The notes beneath the pieces are model-generated. The model did not search any database. It was not told where the DNA came from and was given only the letters and a program-made list of their open reading frames with translations. This document shows positions 36,401 to 48,839 of a stretch of 64,000 nucleotides of DNA, piece after piece. The translations under genes and the position numbers were made by a program. Source of the stretch: Dromiciops gliroides (Eukaryota; Chordata; Mammalia; Microbiotheria; Microbiotheriidae); NCBI RefSeq assembly GCF_019393635.1, contig NC_057866.1, forward strand, positions 3,312,223 through 3,376,222, given 5' to 3'. Position 1 is the first letter of the stretch. Each line of letters opens with the position of its first letter.

Positions 36401-37040
36401 CTTGAATGTGTCTTATGCACATCATCTCCCCCAATACTCAGAACTTATGGATGAAGCAGGATGAGCCAAACCTCTCCTTGCTGCATAGGCTCAGACATCA
36501 AATAACCTGGCCCAAGTTGCCCCCAAGCTAGAGCTTCAGGAGTGCACCTCCTCTAAGCGCCTTTTGTGCTCTCAAAGAGCAGCCACTCTACTGGGACAAG
36601 AACACCTGTTCTTAAAAGTGGGAAGCTCACCCCCCATCTCTGACAACAAACAGGCAGAATTAAAAACCATTTCCAAAAATCAGGTGGGGAAAACTTAATT
36701 ATGCAGGTAAGAGGAGAAAGAAGAAAGCTTCTGCAGAGCTAGCTCAGATGTAACTCTTCTTCCTCGGCTCTTGGAGCCAGCAGCTCAGGGCACTCTGGTC
36801 GAGCTGGATCCAATGCAGTGGGAAGTCATCGTCACAATCTGGGAGACCAACTCCTTTTCGATTTAGCGACTTTGTTTCAATAATTATGACAAAAATACTG
36901 AGCGCTTCAACATTAAATCATCGAGGCACTAAAGAAACTGGTGCCCAAGAATCATCCGAGTCCAGTTTAAGCAAATTCTTAAAGCTGTTGAACCCTTTCA
37001 TCATCTACTTAAAGGAGAAACCAAGTATTCATCTCTAAGG

Positions 37041-37250
37041 CACAAGTTCTTAACTTGTTATATTCCATGGCCTCCCCTGGCCCAATGGAGTCTGAAGGAT
37101 CCTGGAGCCCTTCTCAAAAAAGGTTTTTAAACCGAAGGAAATGCTACATTCAAGTTAGTGAAAACAAAGACGGAATTTCTTCTCCTTGAGTTCACCCTGA
37201 AATCTACTCAGGGACACCAGCATCCATGAATCCCAGGTTAAGAAGCCCTG
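37041..37250. mobile_element. hAT-Charlie-type MITE remnant
   Basis: Left end CACAAGTTCTTAAC and right end CCAGGTTAAGAAGCCCTG form an inverted repeat. The middle has GAAGGAAATGCTACATTCAA and AGTTAGTGAAAACAAAGACG, as in known mammalian Charlie MITEs. A SINE inserted at its right end. Confidence 0.7.
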
Positions 37251-37254
37251 CACT

Positions 37255-37406
37255 GGGGGGGGGGGGGGGGCAGCCAGGTTTGGCACTAGGAGCCCTGGAT
37301 TCAGTAGGACCTGAGTTCAAATGCGGCCTTAGACACTTAACACTTACTAGCTGTGTGACCCTGGACAAGTCACATAACCCTCACTGCCTCTCCAAAAACA
37401 AACAAA
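37255..37406 (+). mobile_element. WSINE1-type SINE with a poly-G head
   Basis: Plus copy whose head has expanded to a run of about 16 G. Flanked by AAGAAGCCCTGCACT at 37240-37254 and 37407-37421. It landed at the end of an older hAT element. Confidence 0.9.
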
Positions 37407-38344
37407 AAGAAGCCCTGCACTAAGGTGTCCCCCCCAAACCGGTATCTCCTATCACTGAGAAATAGCACTCAATGAAACACCCCGGGAGCTATTCAGTGAA
37501 CTTGCCCAACAGATGGTTTAGCCACACTCTCCGGCTTGTTCCATCCTCTACCAGCCTGCTGTGGAAACACCACACCCACAGAGCACATGGCCAGCCTATA
37601 TCCAATGGCCACAGTGCTTTGCTCGTGAGAACATCAACTACTGGTGCCAAAATCAATATTTGTGCAATTAGTAAGTGCTACAGTGGCCTGACTTATTTCA
37701 CATGATATAGTAACATCCTACAGGGGATGCCTTCATTTGACTCAGTCACCCTTAGAAACTAAGAAATAGAAAGCCTAATTGAGGAAGGAAGGTTGTAACC
37801 TAATGAGTGTTAAAATTCGTTCAAATATGGACAAGTGTATTCTTTTTCATTAACCTGAATTCATCCATACTGCCTCTAAAATTGCCAAACTAATAGTTAT
37901 TCATAAATATACATCAATCTCTCCCACAGAAGTAAACTTAAATGTTCCAAAAATGGGTCATTTAGGTTACTCCTCAGCAGCTGAAAAACATTTGCCCAGA
38001 GTCTATTGTTTTATTACAAAACTTGAGTATATGTGGCAAATCATTTCACCTATTAAACGAATGTATTACTTTTATTTATATATGTATACATACATATGCA
38101 TGCATACATATATATCTCCCATTAAGCTTGTAAATTTACATGTACATTACCGGCTGTTTTCAGAAGAAAAAAAAAAACTTCCCACAAAGGATTCTAGCAA
38201 CTCCACCAAATAATTTTACAAGATAAATTTACAAATAAAAATTTAGCCTGGATCCCATAACTTCTCTGCAAGTGATTCTCAGCTGTATTACCACTCTAGC
38301 CCCAACCCCACCCCCCTCCCTCCCCGCCTCAACTCTTCAGCTGG

Positions 38345-38800
38345 CTGTGCCACAGACATCTTAAACTCCTAGTGCCAAACTCAACCTGGTGTAATTTTCT
38401 CTCCAAACCCTTCCCTCTTTCTGACTTTCCCATTACTGCAGAAGACAATATTCTCCTAGCCACCCCATCCAATCTGCTGCCACATCCTGAGAATTCTCCC
38501 TCTCATACTATACAAGGTGGTACCTCATACTTGGACTGTTGCCTCCTGGGAGTCCCCCTGCCAGCCTCCACTCCTGTCACCATATCAGACCATCTCACCT
38601 CTCCTCAAACTCAATGGCTCCCTATCACATGCTCTGTTTGGTTTTCAAAATCCTCCGAACCACGCCAGGCTTCTTATATACCCTACAGCCTCCCCCACGT
38701 AGTCTGCAGGCCTCCCATAAGACACTCCATTTTTGATCCTGTACCCAGAATTCTCTACCTACTCATCTCTGGCTTCCATCAAGGGGAAGGAAGGGATGCA
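38345..38800 (+). mobile_element. LINE-2 remnant, NAP1L4 intron 1
   Basis: AGACATCTTAAACTCCTAGT, then GCCTCCACTCCTGTCACCAT and CTCAAACTCAATGGCTCCCT are L2 wording in order. Confidence 0.75.
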
Positions 38801-39189
38801 TGGATTTCTACTGGGTACAACTACAGTATTAAAATGAAAACTGTTGCCTATCTTATTGTGGCTTTAAGAAATCTGAACCCAAATTACCTGCCACAATTGG
38901 GCTAATCATTTAAGTAGCCTTATTGAGCAGTGTGGGAGAAAAGAAATGTGTCCCTCCGAGGCAGCAGAAACCACTAGAGATTTAGGATGGAGAAATGTTG
39001 CTTCTAACATGTTTCCACAAGACCTGACAACTGCCATTAGGCAACAGGAGAGGAAGATCTCTCCAGAGACCGCTGGAGACCAGTCCTGCCCTCCAGGAAC
39101 TAAGTCAGGCCTTGTTAAAGGCCCAATTGTTCTTCAGAAAGTAACTGCCCCTGAACCTTCCCCACCTTAGAAACTGGGCTGCTCAGGCT

Positions 39190-39560
39190 TGTGCCTCACT
39201 CTTCTTCATGCCGCTCTGCAATCAGGCGCCAGATTTCTCACCCATTCTACCTGCCCTCTGCCTTCCCTGTGCCAGTTACAGGAGCACCCTCCTAACTGAT
39301 CTCTGCCCCCCCCCACCCCAGCCATTCTCCAACCAGTAAAATCTGACGGCTCCCTATTTTGTCTAAGCTCCAACACACCCCCCAACAGTAAGTGATCAGA
39401 GACTGTCACAGCCAGGCTCCAACCTATCCTCAATAGGTCACTTCTTTTCCATCCAGTCCAACTGGTCTTCTTCATGTGGCCTTCACACCATGTTCTACCT
39501 CCCTCCTTTAGAGATCAGCCTGGATTCCTCTTCCTGCGGGACTCCCTCAAAAAAATTCCT
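39190..39560 (+). mobile_element. LINE-2-like remnant, NAP1L4 intron 1
   Basis: AATCTGACGGCTCCCTATTT and CAGGCTCCAACCTATCCTCA resemble the region just 3' of the L2 reverse transcriptase. Confidence 0.6.
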
Positions 39561-40169
39561 TTGGATTTATTTTGTATTTAAAGGTAGTGAGGTCTGACAT
39601 TTAGAGAAAACCTAGGGTTAAATGACCTGCCCAGGGTCACACAGCTAAGTACTCCTAGAGACTACTGACCTTTGGATCTGCCCTTATGGGTGGCTCGCCA
39701 ATTCTTAGTAATTGATTACACGTCAAACCCTATCGTGACAAAAATCCACAGAACAGAACGATTTTCCAAATCCGGTGGATCACAAGTGAGACTTAACATA
39801 ATGGAATTCCACTGTAACAAAATAAATTCGACACATTCTGTAGCCGGTTAATCCTTTTGAAACCAATAATGCAATGAGAGACAATGTTACCTGAGTCAAG
39901 AAAGAACATTTTTGAGAAGTTTCTAGTGTAACAGGAGCAAGTAGAAACCATGGAATCCAAGCTATTCTCTATAGAAAAGATATTCTAGTTACCTCCCTAG
40001 TCAAGTCAGTCTTCAGTAATGGAACTCCCTAGACGACCTTTTAATTCTTCTCACCTCCCTTCTTTTCATGATTCACCACCAGCTAACTTTGCAATATTTC
40101 TATTACTCCACACAATATTAGCCCTCCTCCCCACCCAAGATGTTTCTTTTACATTCTTAGTCTTCCCTT

Positions 40170-40510
40170 CTAATTTCTGATCCCAAATCACTGATCCATC
40201 CCAGGTCGTCCTGTATCAAAAACAAGTGTATTTCGGACAGCATAAGGGGGCTTCCTGCCTTCAGTCCCCCCCCCCCCTCCAATCCACCTGGTGCCCAGCT
40301 GCTAGAATGACCTTCCTAAAGGCCCAGGTCTTTCCTCTATTAATAAGCTCTAATGGTGGCCTATGGCATCTAGGATCAAACAGAAGCTGCTCTTTTTGCC
40401 TTTTCAAACTACTCACAAACGTGCACAAAGGGCTTTCCAACCCTGCCCTTATAGCCAGGGCTGTCCAGTTGCCAGCATGGCAGATATTCCAATGTTCTGT
40501 CTACCCCTCT
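40170..40510 (+). mobile_element. LINE-2-like remnant, NAP1L4 intron 1
   Basis: CTAGAATGACCTTCCTAAAG and TGGCATCTAGGATCAAACAG are typical L2 3' wording. Confidence 0.6.
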
Positions 40511-40559
40511 ATGCTTTTGTAGGTTGGGTCTGTCTCTCCCTCTCTTATTTCTCTCCGCT

Positions 40560-40567
40560 CTCGCTTG

Positions 40568-40644
<77 letters not shown>
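40560..40644. repeat. (TC)n(AC)n compound microsatellite
   Basis: About 15 TC units then about 26 AC units, in NAP1L4 intron 1. The longest simple repeat in the window. Confidence 0.95.
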
Positions 40645-40647
<3 letters not shown>

Positions 40648-42173
40648 CACCTAAGACCTCTCCACCGTGCCCAAGGCCAGCAACTCCTTCTTCTATGTTC
40701 AGATGCAGTCTCCTTTTTAAAGCTGGTTATTTACTATCGGGACAATATCTATGCATTCACCCAAGGCACTCCTTAAGCTAGGCACTGAGGCTACCAAAGC
40801 AAAAATGAAACATTCCCTGCTCTGCAGGAGTTCTTAGAGCAAGAAGTCGATTCTATGAGAGGCTACCCAGAGGCTTACTCCCGAAGCAAAGACCAGAGAA
40901 AGACCTCTTCGGTTCGGGATGCAGACTAGCAGCTCTCGTTTCCCTGTTCTCCACAGCCCCAGCTCTTGGCAGTCTCGGGCACGCGCCGGGTGCCTGCCAC
41001 GCGGGCTTGGAGCAGGGCTCTGGGCATCTTCCCCAGGAGGTCTGAAGCAGCAGGTGATACCATTTTACAAACTGAAAAACGAACGCAAAGAGAAGCTAAG
41101 CGGGGCTTGAAGTCTCAGGGAGGCAGCGTGTGCCCTGGAAGCACCTGGCTCAAGCTCCACCTCCGGACCCACAGTTAGGTGACCCTGGGCCAGTCACTTA
41201 GCCAAAGATCAAACAGGTGGCGCCCTACGCCGGGAGCTGGGGCTCGTCCCCGAGGGCTTCCCTACGCCGATAAGATGAGAGGAGCGGTCCCCAGTCCCTC
41301 CGAGTTCTCCGGCGGCTCACACTGAGCAGCAAGGGAAAGTCCGCCTAAAGACGCGGGCCGCTTTGCGGGGAGCCGGCAGGCGGGTAACGACGGAAAGAGG
41401 CCCCGGGCACACTCCAAAGCACGAGAGTAGCGCGGAGATGCGCGGGGACCGCGGCTTTCTCCCTCTGAGCCCGCACGACGGGGCCTCGGCCTTGCCCGAC
41501 CCTTGGCTCTTGGCCCCCTTCCTCGGACTGTTTCTCCCGGTACCAAACGGGCAGGGTCCGGTCCGGGGCACGGAGCGCCCAGCAGAGCGGCCCCGGCGCG
41601 GGCCCCGCTCCCCGACTGCCCGGCGCGGGCCCGGGCTGCAAATCGCCGATCGCCGCCAGGAGGCGGGAGTCCCCCCCGCAGTCCAGAGCCCTTGGCGGGA
41701 TCGCCCCGGCCGGGGCGCCCGGCTCGCTCCGCGCCCCCGAACCCGGCAGACGGCGGAGCCAGAGGACGCCCTGCCAGGCAGGCACGGCCGGTCCGCGCCG
41801 TCTGCGTGACCCCTGACTCCCGGCCGGACCAGTGCCCGGGGGGGGCCGCTCTGTCCGCTCCCGAGAGCCCCCCCCCAGCAAGTTTGACAGACGGAAACGG
41901 GGGAACGGGTTTGAGGCGCGGGCGGGCCGCGGGCCCCCGGCCGGCCCCCGCCGCCTCCGGGCGGACAAAGGAGCGGCTCTCCCCACCCTTCGCTGGCGCG
42001 GGCCCCGCACGGCGGGGGCGGACTGACCGGCCCGGCCCGGCCCGGCCACTGCAGGCCCGGGGACACGGGCCCGACGCCGCGACCTGGGCCGGCCCCTCCC
42101 TGCCGCCCGGGCTCTCCTCTCGTCTCCTCACCCCCCGGCCCCCCGGCCCCCCGGCCCCACCGCCCCCACCCAC

Positions 42174-42262
42174 CTCGAGCTCCGGCTGCGGCTGCGGCGG
42201 CCTCGGCCCTCACCCCTTACTGCTCCCTCTCTTAGGCTGCTGCGCCGCCGCGGCCGCCAACA
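42174..42262 (-). other. NAP1L4: NAP1L4 exon 1, 5' UTR (non-coding), 5' end approximate
   Basis: On minus, a GC-rich exon ends GAGCTCGAG and is followed by GTGGGT, a good donor at 42173-42168. It lies just downstream of a CCAAT box and inside the CpG island, and no ATG opens a reading frame into exon 2. The transcription start is not fixed by sequence; 42262 is a guess from the distance to the CCAAT box. An alternative donor (GGGGTGAGGG) lies near 42207. Confidence 0.65.
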
Positions 42263-42400
42263 ACACCGCCTCCCATTGGCCGGCGCCCCGCACGCGCTCT
42301 CCGCTCACCTCCCACCAGCAAGAAGCGCCGCGATTGGACGCCGAGCGCCAGGGCCGAGCCTCGGGAGGGCGGGGGCCAATCCGAGTCCGGAGAAGGGTGA
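42263..42400 (-). promoter_or_regulatory. NAP1L4: NAP1L4 TATA-less CpG-island promoter with CCAAT boxes
   Basis: On minus there are CCAAT boxes at 42279-42275 (GGCCAATGGG) and 42337-42333 (GTCCAATCG). A third, in the other orientation, lies at 42376-42380 next to a GC box (GGGCGGGGG). No TATA box is seen. This is the usual layout of a housekeeping promoter, and the boxes on both strands leave room for some bidirectional initiation. Confidence 0.7.
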
Positions 42401-43095
42401 CGAGGCGACGGCGGAGGAGGCCGAAACCCTAGACCCGTCGCTTCCCCACCCCCACCCCCGCCCTCCGCCGTGGCCCCACGCGGTCGCGCCGTGCTGCGCC
42501 TGCGCGGCACTCCCTCCGTATGCAAATGAAGGGTCCCGCCCGGGTGCGCGCCCTTGCGCATTCCTTCCTCCTCTTTAAAGAGAATGAAGCGGGAAGTCCA
42601 GAGCACGTGGAGGGGAGGGCGAGGGGCGCCCTTGGTGGATCCCACGCTGCGGACCCCTGGGTCCCCCCCCGACGCTCCCTAGGGTTCGCTCGAGTAGCTC
42701 AAGTCGTGACGTCAGATGCCCCCCAGAATCTTCTAAGTATTTCATTTCCTTATCCCCCCTATTTGTCATAAAGATCCTGGGGGTCTGGGGTTCATTAACA
42801 CGAATTCCGGCCCAAACTCGTGACAACCAATCGATCGGGGCATCCCAGCCCCCCAGGCGCCCCCCAGGGTCGGGAGGGGGAATGGACTAGGGGCAGAGAA
42901 GGGCCTGATGGCCGTGGTGGGGGACAGAGGCCAGGAGAGGCCGGCGCTCAGGTGTCTCCCTCCCCCGCCCGGGCTCCCCACACTTTCCTCCATCCCGACC
43001 TGCCTCCTGCTCCCCACGCTCTTACCCCTGTGCCTTTGATCTGCCGGCCCCCCCCCCCCCATGCTCCCTCTCCTCACCTCCAGCCTCGAGCTGGT

Positions 43096-43133
43096 CTGGC
43101 CACCTGGCCACCTGGCCACCTGGCCACCTGGCT
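43096..43133. repeat. 8-bp tandem repeat CACCTGGC x4
   Basis: CACCTG begins at 43101, 43109, 43117 and 43125, exactly 8 bp apart, about 0.85 kb upstream of the NAP1L4 promoter. Confidence 0.95.
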
Positions 43134-44089
43134 CCCCTGGCTCCGCCCCTCCCAGAGATGCCTTCCCCCTCCTCTGCCGCACCTGTTGTCGCATGCGTGC
43201 TATTCCCTGAGGGCAAGGGCTGTTTCCCCCTTTCTCTGAGTCCCCAGTCCATAGGAGGGGCCTCATCGATGTTGACTGACTGATTGATTGACCTGCTCTC
43301 CGTTCCAGTCAAATTGGACTAAAATCTGTTTGTTCCTGGAGCTTCAGAAACACTTTCTCTCCTACCTCCATACCCTTGTATACCTGGAAGGCCTTCCATC
43401 TCCTCTCCATTCCTTAGAATCTCCTGCTTCCTTCCGCACTGCATCCAGCCGCCTGGAGGACCCATGGGCCACTTCCTGGGGAAGCCTTCCTGGATTTCCT
43501 GGGTTGTCTGTATTCTCACAGGGTTGTTGTGAGGAAACAAGGCCTGTAAAGCACTTAGCATGATATCTGGCACATAATAGGCACATAATATATTCTTGTT
43601 CCTTCCCTCTCCTCCCCCCTGTCCTTCCGCATCTGTAAAATGAGAATAATAGCCCCTAGCCCACAAGGTGGATGTGAGGATCAGATGTGATTATTGCAGT
43701 GAAGCCCTACAGAAATGTGAACTGGTATAATTACTGGGGACAGGGACTGTCTCCCACTTTGGTCTTGGTCCCCTTTCCAGCTTTGCGCAGTACCCAGCAC
43801 TGCTAAATGCTTATTTGGTTTGATGGGAATTGAGGGAGCAGCCACATTGATGAATCACCTGGGATGACACCCATAGAAGCTTCAGTTTGGGTCCGTCCCT
43901 TCCTCCCATGTAGGGAGCCGGTGATAGACATGCTCCACCTGGCCCCTTGCATCCTTGTCACAGGTATAGGCTACAGCCCAGATGTTCTAGAGAGCGCCTC
44001 TTCCTTTCCAGGAGATCCAAAGCTGGCAGGGCGGACACCTGGGGGGCAGAGCGTGGGACTCAGCAGCGTGACTGCGCGTCTCTCTTCAG

Positions 44090-45345
44090 CCTCTGGTTTG
44101 TTTGATCCCCTCTTCTCCTCGACACTCACTTCTCTCTTGGTTTGGGGGACCTTCCCCTCTCTCCCTGCTGCTTCTCCCCGCACCTCTCCGACTGCTCTCT
44201 CTCTGTCCCTTTTGCTGGGTCCTCCTCCAGATCCCAAGCTCTAACTGTAGATGTCTCTCAGGGTCCTGTGCTGGGCCCTCTGCTCTGCTCCCTCTGTACT
44301 ACTCCCCTCAGTGATCTCATCAGCTCCCAGAGCTCTAATAACCATTTTTAGGCTCATAATTCCCAAGCCCCCCTTTCCTGCCCCAGTGTCTCTGCTGACC
44401 TCCAGTCTCACATCTCCAACTTCCCTTCAGACATTGTAGACATCTTACACTCAAGCCATCAGAACTAGACTAATGTTCCCCCCACACACCCTCCCCCTCC
44501 TATTTTCTTACTCCTGGGAAGGGCACCCCCATCCTCCCAGTCCCTCAGGCTCCCCACCAAGAAGATGTCCTGGACTTCTCACTGTCACCCCTCCGAGCCA
44601 ATATGGCGCCAAGACTTGTTGAATCTACCTCACAACATCTCTCCAGCCTTCTACCTTCCCACCTGACGCTGACACCCACCTGGTGCAGACCCCCATCACC
44701 TCAGACTATAGCAGTAGCAGCTGGGAGGGTGGGGGCCGCCTGCCTCCAGTCCACCCTTCCTTCAGCCACTGAATCGATTCTCCTAAAGAGCATGTCTAAC
44801 CATGTCACCCTGCTCCTTAATAAACTGCAGTGTCTCCCTGTCACCTTCAGGATCACATACAATGCTGGGGCCGGCTTTCCAAACCCCTCACGGCCCGGCA
44901 CCTTCCTGCCTTTCCAGTCTTCCTACGCCTTACTCTCAACATGTACTCTCTGACCCAGTGACACTGTCCTCGTGGCTGTCCCATGAATAGGATCCTCCAT
45001 CTCTTGGCTCCAGGCCCTTTCTCAGGCTGTTCCCCGTGTCTGGAATGCTCTCCCCTCTTTGCTCCAACTACTAACCTCCCTGGCTTCCTTTAGTCCCAGC
45101 TAAAATCCCACCTTCTCCAGGAAGCCTTCCCCAGCCCCTCATCATCCCAGTGCCTTCCCTCTGCTAATCATTCCCTTCTTAGCCTGTATGTAGTTTGCTT
45201 TGTATATGTCTATTTGCATGTTGTCTCCCCGTTAGATTGCAGGCTCCTTGAAAGCGGGGACTCTTACTTCTATTCCCAGCACATACACAGCTCAGTGCCT
45301 GGCACTTAGTAGGCGCTTGATAAACATTTATTGATTAGCATCAAC
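44090..45345 (+). mobile_element. LINE-2 remnant with recognisable RT region
   Basis: A decayed reverse-transcriptase stretch reads DVSQGPVLGPLLCSLCTTPL (44250-44310). It is followed by L2-type text (CCAGTCTCACATCTCCAACT; GAAGCCTTCCCCAGCCCCTC) and the L2 3' end (TTAGATTGCAGGCTCCTTGA, CTTAGTAGGCGCTTGATAAA). Confidence 0.85.
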
Positions 45346-46439
45346 TCCTCCAGCCACGTTGACTCTATCACACCCCTTCACTGGCATAGGCTGGGAACAA
45401 GGCTCAGATCTGTGTTCCCTGGGACAAGCCCCTTCCCCTCTCTGGGACTCTTTCTTGGATATAAAATAAGGTGGCTTCCAAAGGAGCTGACATTTCAAAA
45501 TGATTCACAAGCGCTTTTCATTCATTCTCCCATCCGTTCCTCACATTTTTGGAGGGGACAGGATGGGCACTGTCACCTCACTAGGGCACACCATATGGCA
45601 GACATCTGCTTGGTGCCAGGTGCCAGGGAGTGGAGGCTGAGTTTAGAAAGTCTGACCCTGCTCATGGAGTGCCGTCCAGGAACGGAACAACCACAGCCCC
45701 AGGAGAAGTAAGGGACCCGTCTGCAGCGCTTCTGTTGGCAGAAAGCTTTACACCCATGGCCTCATTCATGGAGCTTGATACTCATGATACACATGGATAC
45801 ATCTGAAGGGCATCTATTGAGGATGCAGGAAGAGGAGAAAGCTGTTCATTGAATGGGGCTTTCAAGGACAGCTAGGAATTCAGCCGGTCAAGAAGAGGAC
45901 AGGGAGTATTCCAGAGATAGCAAAAAGAGGAACAAAGAATTCTGGAAGGAGGGGGAATCTTCAGGCTGGCCTGAAGCATGGAAGGTGTGGAGGGGAGATT
46001 CTGCAATGCTAGGCTAGGGAGGGCCTTGAATGCCAGGAAGGGGCCATTGGGAGCCCTGAACATTCTTGAGCAGAGACTCATTTGAAGGAACTAGCCCCTG
46101 AGGCCTCTTCGAACTCCGAAATCGGAAATGCAATGTGAGGGCAGCTTCCTGCGGACTTTACCCTCCCAGAGTGGACCAGAGAGGGACAGATAAAAAGATT
46201 AGACCTTTTTGTTCTCTTTGCTCCACCCAAAGATGTCATGGTTTCCTATCTTCTCTAGCTGCTTCTCTCTGCTGGCCTCTGATTACCAGCCAGTCCCATT
46301 ATCAGCCCTCCCATATGGGTCAGTCCACACACCCCAAGACGGCTTTTCTCCTGTCTGTTTCTCAGTGCCCACGTTCTAGGTGCTAGATTTTAAACGTTAT
46401 TTGTGGCCCTATCTCCAACAAGTGATAGAGAAGGTTTGC

Positions 46440-46880
46440 ATTTTTTCCCTTATGGCAAGTCAACAAACACTTATTAGGCACCTACTGTGTGTCAAGCACT
46501 GTGTTTTGTGCTAGGGATGCAAGGGGGAGGGGGGAGTTCCTGATCTCAAGTTGACATTTTAATAAGAGAGAAAATATGCAAACAACCGTGGCCACATAGG
46601 TAATAGAGAGACTCAGTTGGAGCTAATGACCAAGGGAAGGCACTAGCATTAAGGGGGTCAGAAGGGCGTACCCCAGAAGGTGAGCCTGAAGCCGAGACTT
46701 GAAGGAAGCCCGCAGGTGGAGATGAAGGGGGCGGCCTTCCAAGAAGTTGCCTGAGTCAGGAGATGGAGCAACAGAGGCCGATGGTCTAGGTCACAAGGCA
46801 GGATCCTGGGAAAATAGGAAGGAAGCAGCTCATGAAGGGCTTTGAAAGCCAAACAGAACATTTTAGACTGGTCCCTTGGA
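46440..46880. repeat. Old interspersed repeat, family not identified
   Basis: CACCTACTGTGTGTCAAGCA, then GACTTGAAGGAAGCCCGCAG and CATGAAGGGCTTTGAAAGCC are phrases I know from an ancient mammalian repeat. A second piece lies at about 45840-46085 (AGGGCCTTGAATGCCAGG). I cannot assign the family. Confidence 0.5.
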
Positions 46881-47615
46881 GGCCCAGGGGAATATTCTAG
46901 GTCACTTCACAACCCTCGAGAGCTTGAGAACGGCCCTCTCCTTTCCACTATCTTCCCCACTTGCTCCAAGCACAGAGGCCTCGGGAGGAAACCCAGCACT
47001 TCCAATGTCCTTCCTCAAAGGAGGCACTGGGGTGGACCAGAATCCTTCTGTGGCCTGACCAGAGCAAAGAATCTCCTCCTACATCCTAGACAGCCTCCTG
47101 CCCTGTCTCAATGTAGCCCAAGAGAAAACCTGCTTTGGAGCAGCCATGCCGCAGGCTGGTGGCTCATGCCGAGCACTCACGCCACTCGGACGTCCGTCGC
47201 GATCTGTCAGAAATCCACTCTAGAGAATTCCTCATCTCCTCTGGGCTGACTTTCTCTGGGGAATTTAAATGTATGAGATCCTCAGTTTCCTTTCTGTGAA
47301 ACCTTTGACATCTGCTCTCTTCCCATTTGGGCTTACGGTGTGCTCGCTGAACTCATCGATCTTCTCCTTCTGCCCAGGTGGGCGGCAGCCGACACCCCAA
47401 TGACAAGACGGTTTCTGTTCCCCCTACCTTAGGTCTTCACCTGATGTTCTGCACTTTCCTCTCTGATGCTGGATTTCCTTGGCCATATGTGGTGTGCGCT
47501 CTGCTTTATCCCTTAGGATATGGCTCTAGTTGTCTCAAATGAGCCCTGCTTTCCAGACTACTTCACCTTTTTCTGAAATGCTAGGAAGAGGGTTTTTCCA
47601 TTTAAATTGACAGTG

Positions 47616-47783
47616 TAGGGGGTGCAGTGGATAAAGCACTGGCCCTGGATTCAGGAGGATCTGAGTTCAAATCCAGCCTCAGATACTTGACATTTACTAG
47701 CTGTGTGACCCTGGACAAGTCACTTAACCCCAATTGTCTCACCAAAAAAAAAAAAAAAGAAAAAGAAAAAGATAAGACTCAAC
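47616..47783 (+). mobile_element. WSINE1-type SINE, shortened head
   Basis: Plus copy lacking the first part of the tRNA-like head. Flanked by TAAATTGACAGTG at 47603-47615 and 47784-47796. The tail is A/AAAG-rich. Confidence 0.9.
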
Positions 47784-48839
47784 TAAATTGACAGTGCAAA
47801 AGTTTTTGATTCCTCCTTGGTGCTGCCTGTGATCTCAAAGATGACTCTTTAACATGGAAAAGTCTGTGATCACAGGAATGCATTCAGAATTTTTCCAAGG
47901 AAACTTGGGATTACATTTTATGTAGTCAGTGCCCAGAGACTGCTGAAGAATCCAGATGCATTTTACAGATGCTGCTGCTGATAAGAATAAGCCCCCCTGA
48001 CATGTGCCAGTCGCATGAGGAAGAGGATTCTTTGTTAGACAAAGTCCTTCTAAGGACTGTGGCAGGATCATTCATCAGCCCAGAGTCCAGTCCATAGACA
48101 GGCCACTGGGTCAGTGCTACAGGAAAAGCAGAAAAGAAAGACCCAATCCCTGGCCCCTTCAGGGAATTGAGACTTTTTGGGCCAGGGAAGTCTGGGTACT
48201 GGTGCCTAGCCCTCCTATTATTAATTTATAATTGAGCATGCAACCGGCTGGTGTTGGGGTAAATAGCTGGGGTATGAGAGAACGTCAGGCTTCCACCAGT
48301 GGCTTACTGGAGGTGTTTGTAATTGGGTTTGGAAGTGAGAGCCACCCCTGTTAAGGAGGATTAAGCAGGGCTCCCAGCTGGGGAAGCAAGGGTGAAAGGC
48401 CATATTGATTGTAAGGCATTTTCCCTTCATCAGACCAATTCAGTGGCCTCGATTTCCAGTGGAAATGAACATACAGTGGTTATCTGGGGTCTCTTCCAAC
48501 GTGGAGAAGTCTGCCATGTAACTAAGTCAATAGCAAGAGGTCACTAAAATTCATTAGAAGGGGAATTTCCGTTTTCACAGAGGGGAAAGGGAGAGCCTTC
48601 CTTTGAGAAAATCCTTGGCCAGCCCAGCTTTTCTGAAGCAGGGAAGGAGGGAAGGAGAATGCTGGGAGGCCCTTCCCTTTGTTTTTCTGCCTCGGTGCCT
48701 CTGCTCATGCCGGTCCCTATGCCAGGAACGCTTTTACGCCACAATCTCCACAGTTCCTTCGAGGCCCCATCCAGAAGCCGCCTTTGCCGTGAAACCTTCC
48801 CGGATACCCTAGGCTACAAGTCATTTGTTCTTGGCATTT

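Larger units (their letters stand above)
34731..42173 (-). other. NAP1L4: NAP1L4 intron 1
   Basis: A 7.4-kb intron with CR1/L3, L1, hAT, SINE and L2 remnants, a long TC/AC repeat and, at its 5' end, the CpG island. No other exon found. Confidence 0.6.
41230..42660. promoter_or_regulatory. CpG island over NAP1L4 promoter, exon 1 and start of intron 1
   Basis: Base composition changes sharply to very GC-rich with dense CpG from about 41.23 to 42.66 kb, densest between about 41.36 and 42.53 kb. Flanks on both sides are CpG-poor. It covers the inferred promoter and extends about 0.9 kb into intron 1. Long open frames on both strands here are a by-product of composition, not genes. Confidence 0.85.

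Noticed and set aside
38372-38905. A 177-residue plus-strand ORF
   Set aside because: It lies in an L2 remnant and shows no conserved domain.
41262-42432. Long open frames (about 230-310 residues) on both strands in the CpG island
   Set aside because: They are Pro/Gly/Arg/Ala-rich, overlap each other in several frames and match no family. High GC removes stop codons by chance.
43096-43133. CRISPR-like or protein-coding repeat
   Set aside because: Units are contiguous 8-mers with no spacers and no frame.
47340-47380. Exon-like piece on minus (GGGCAG, then frame KEKIDEFSEHT, then GTAAGC)
   Set aside because: Only 33 nt, a poor pyrimidine tract, no neighbouring exons and no family match.
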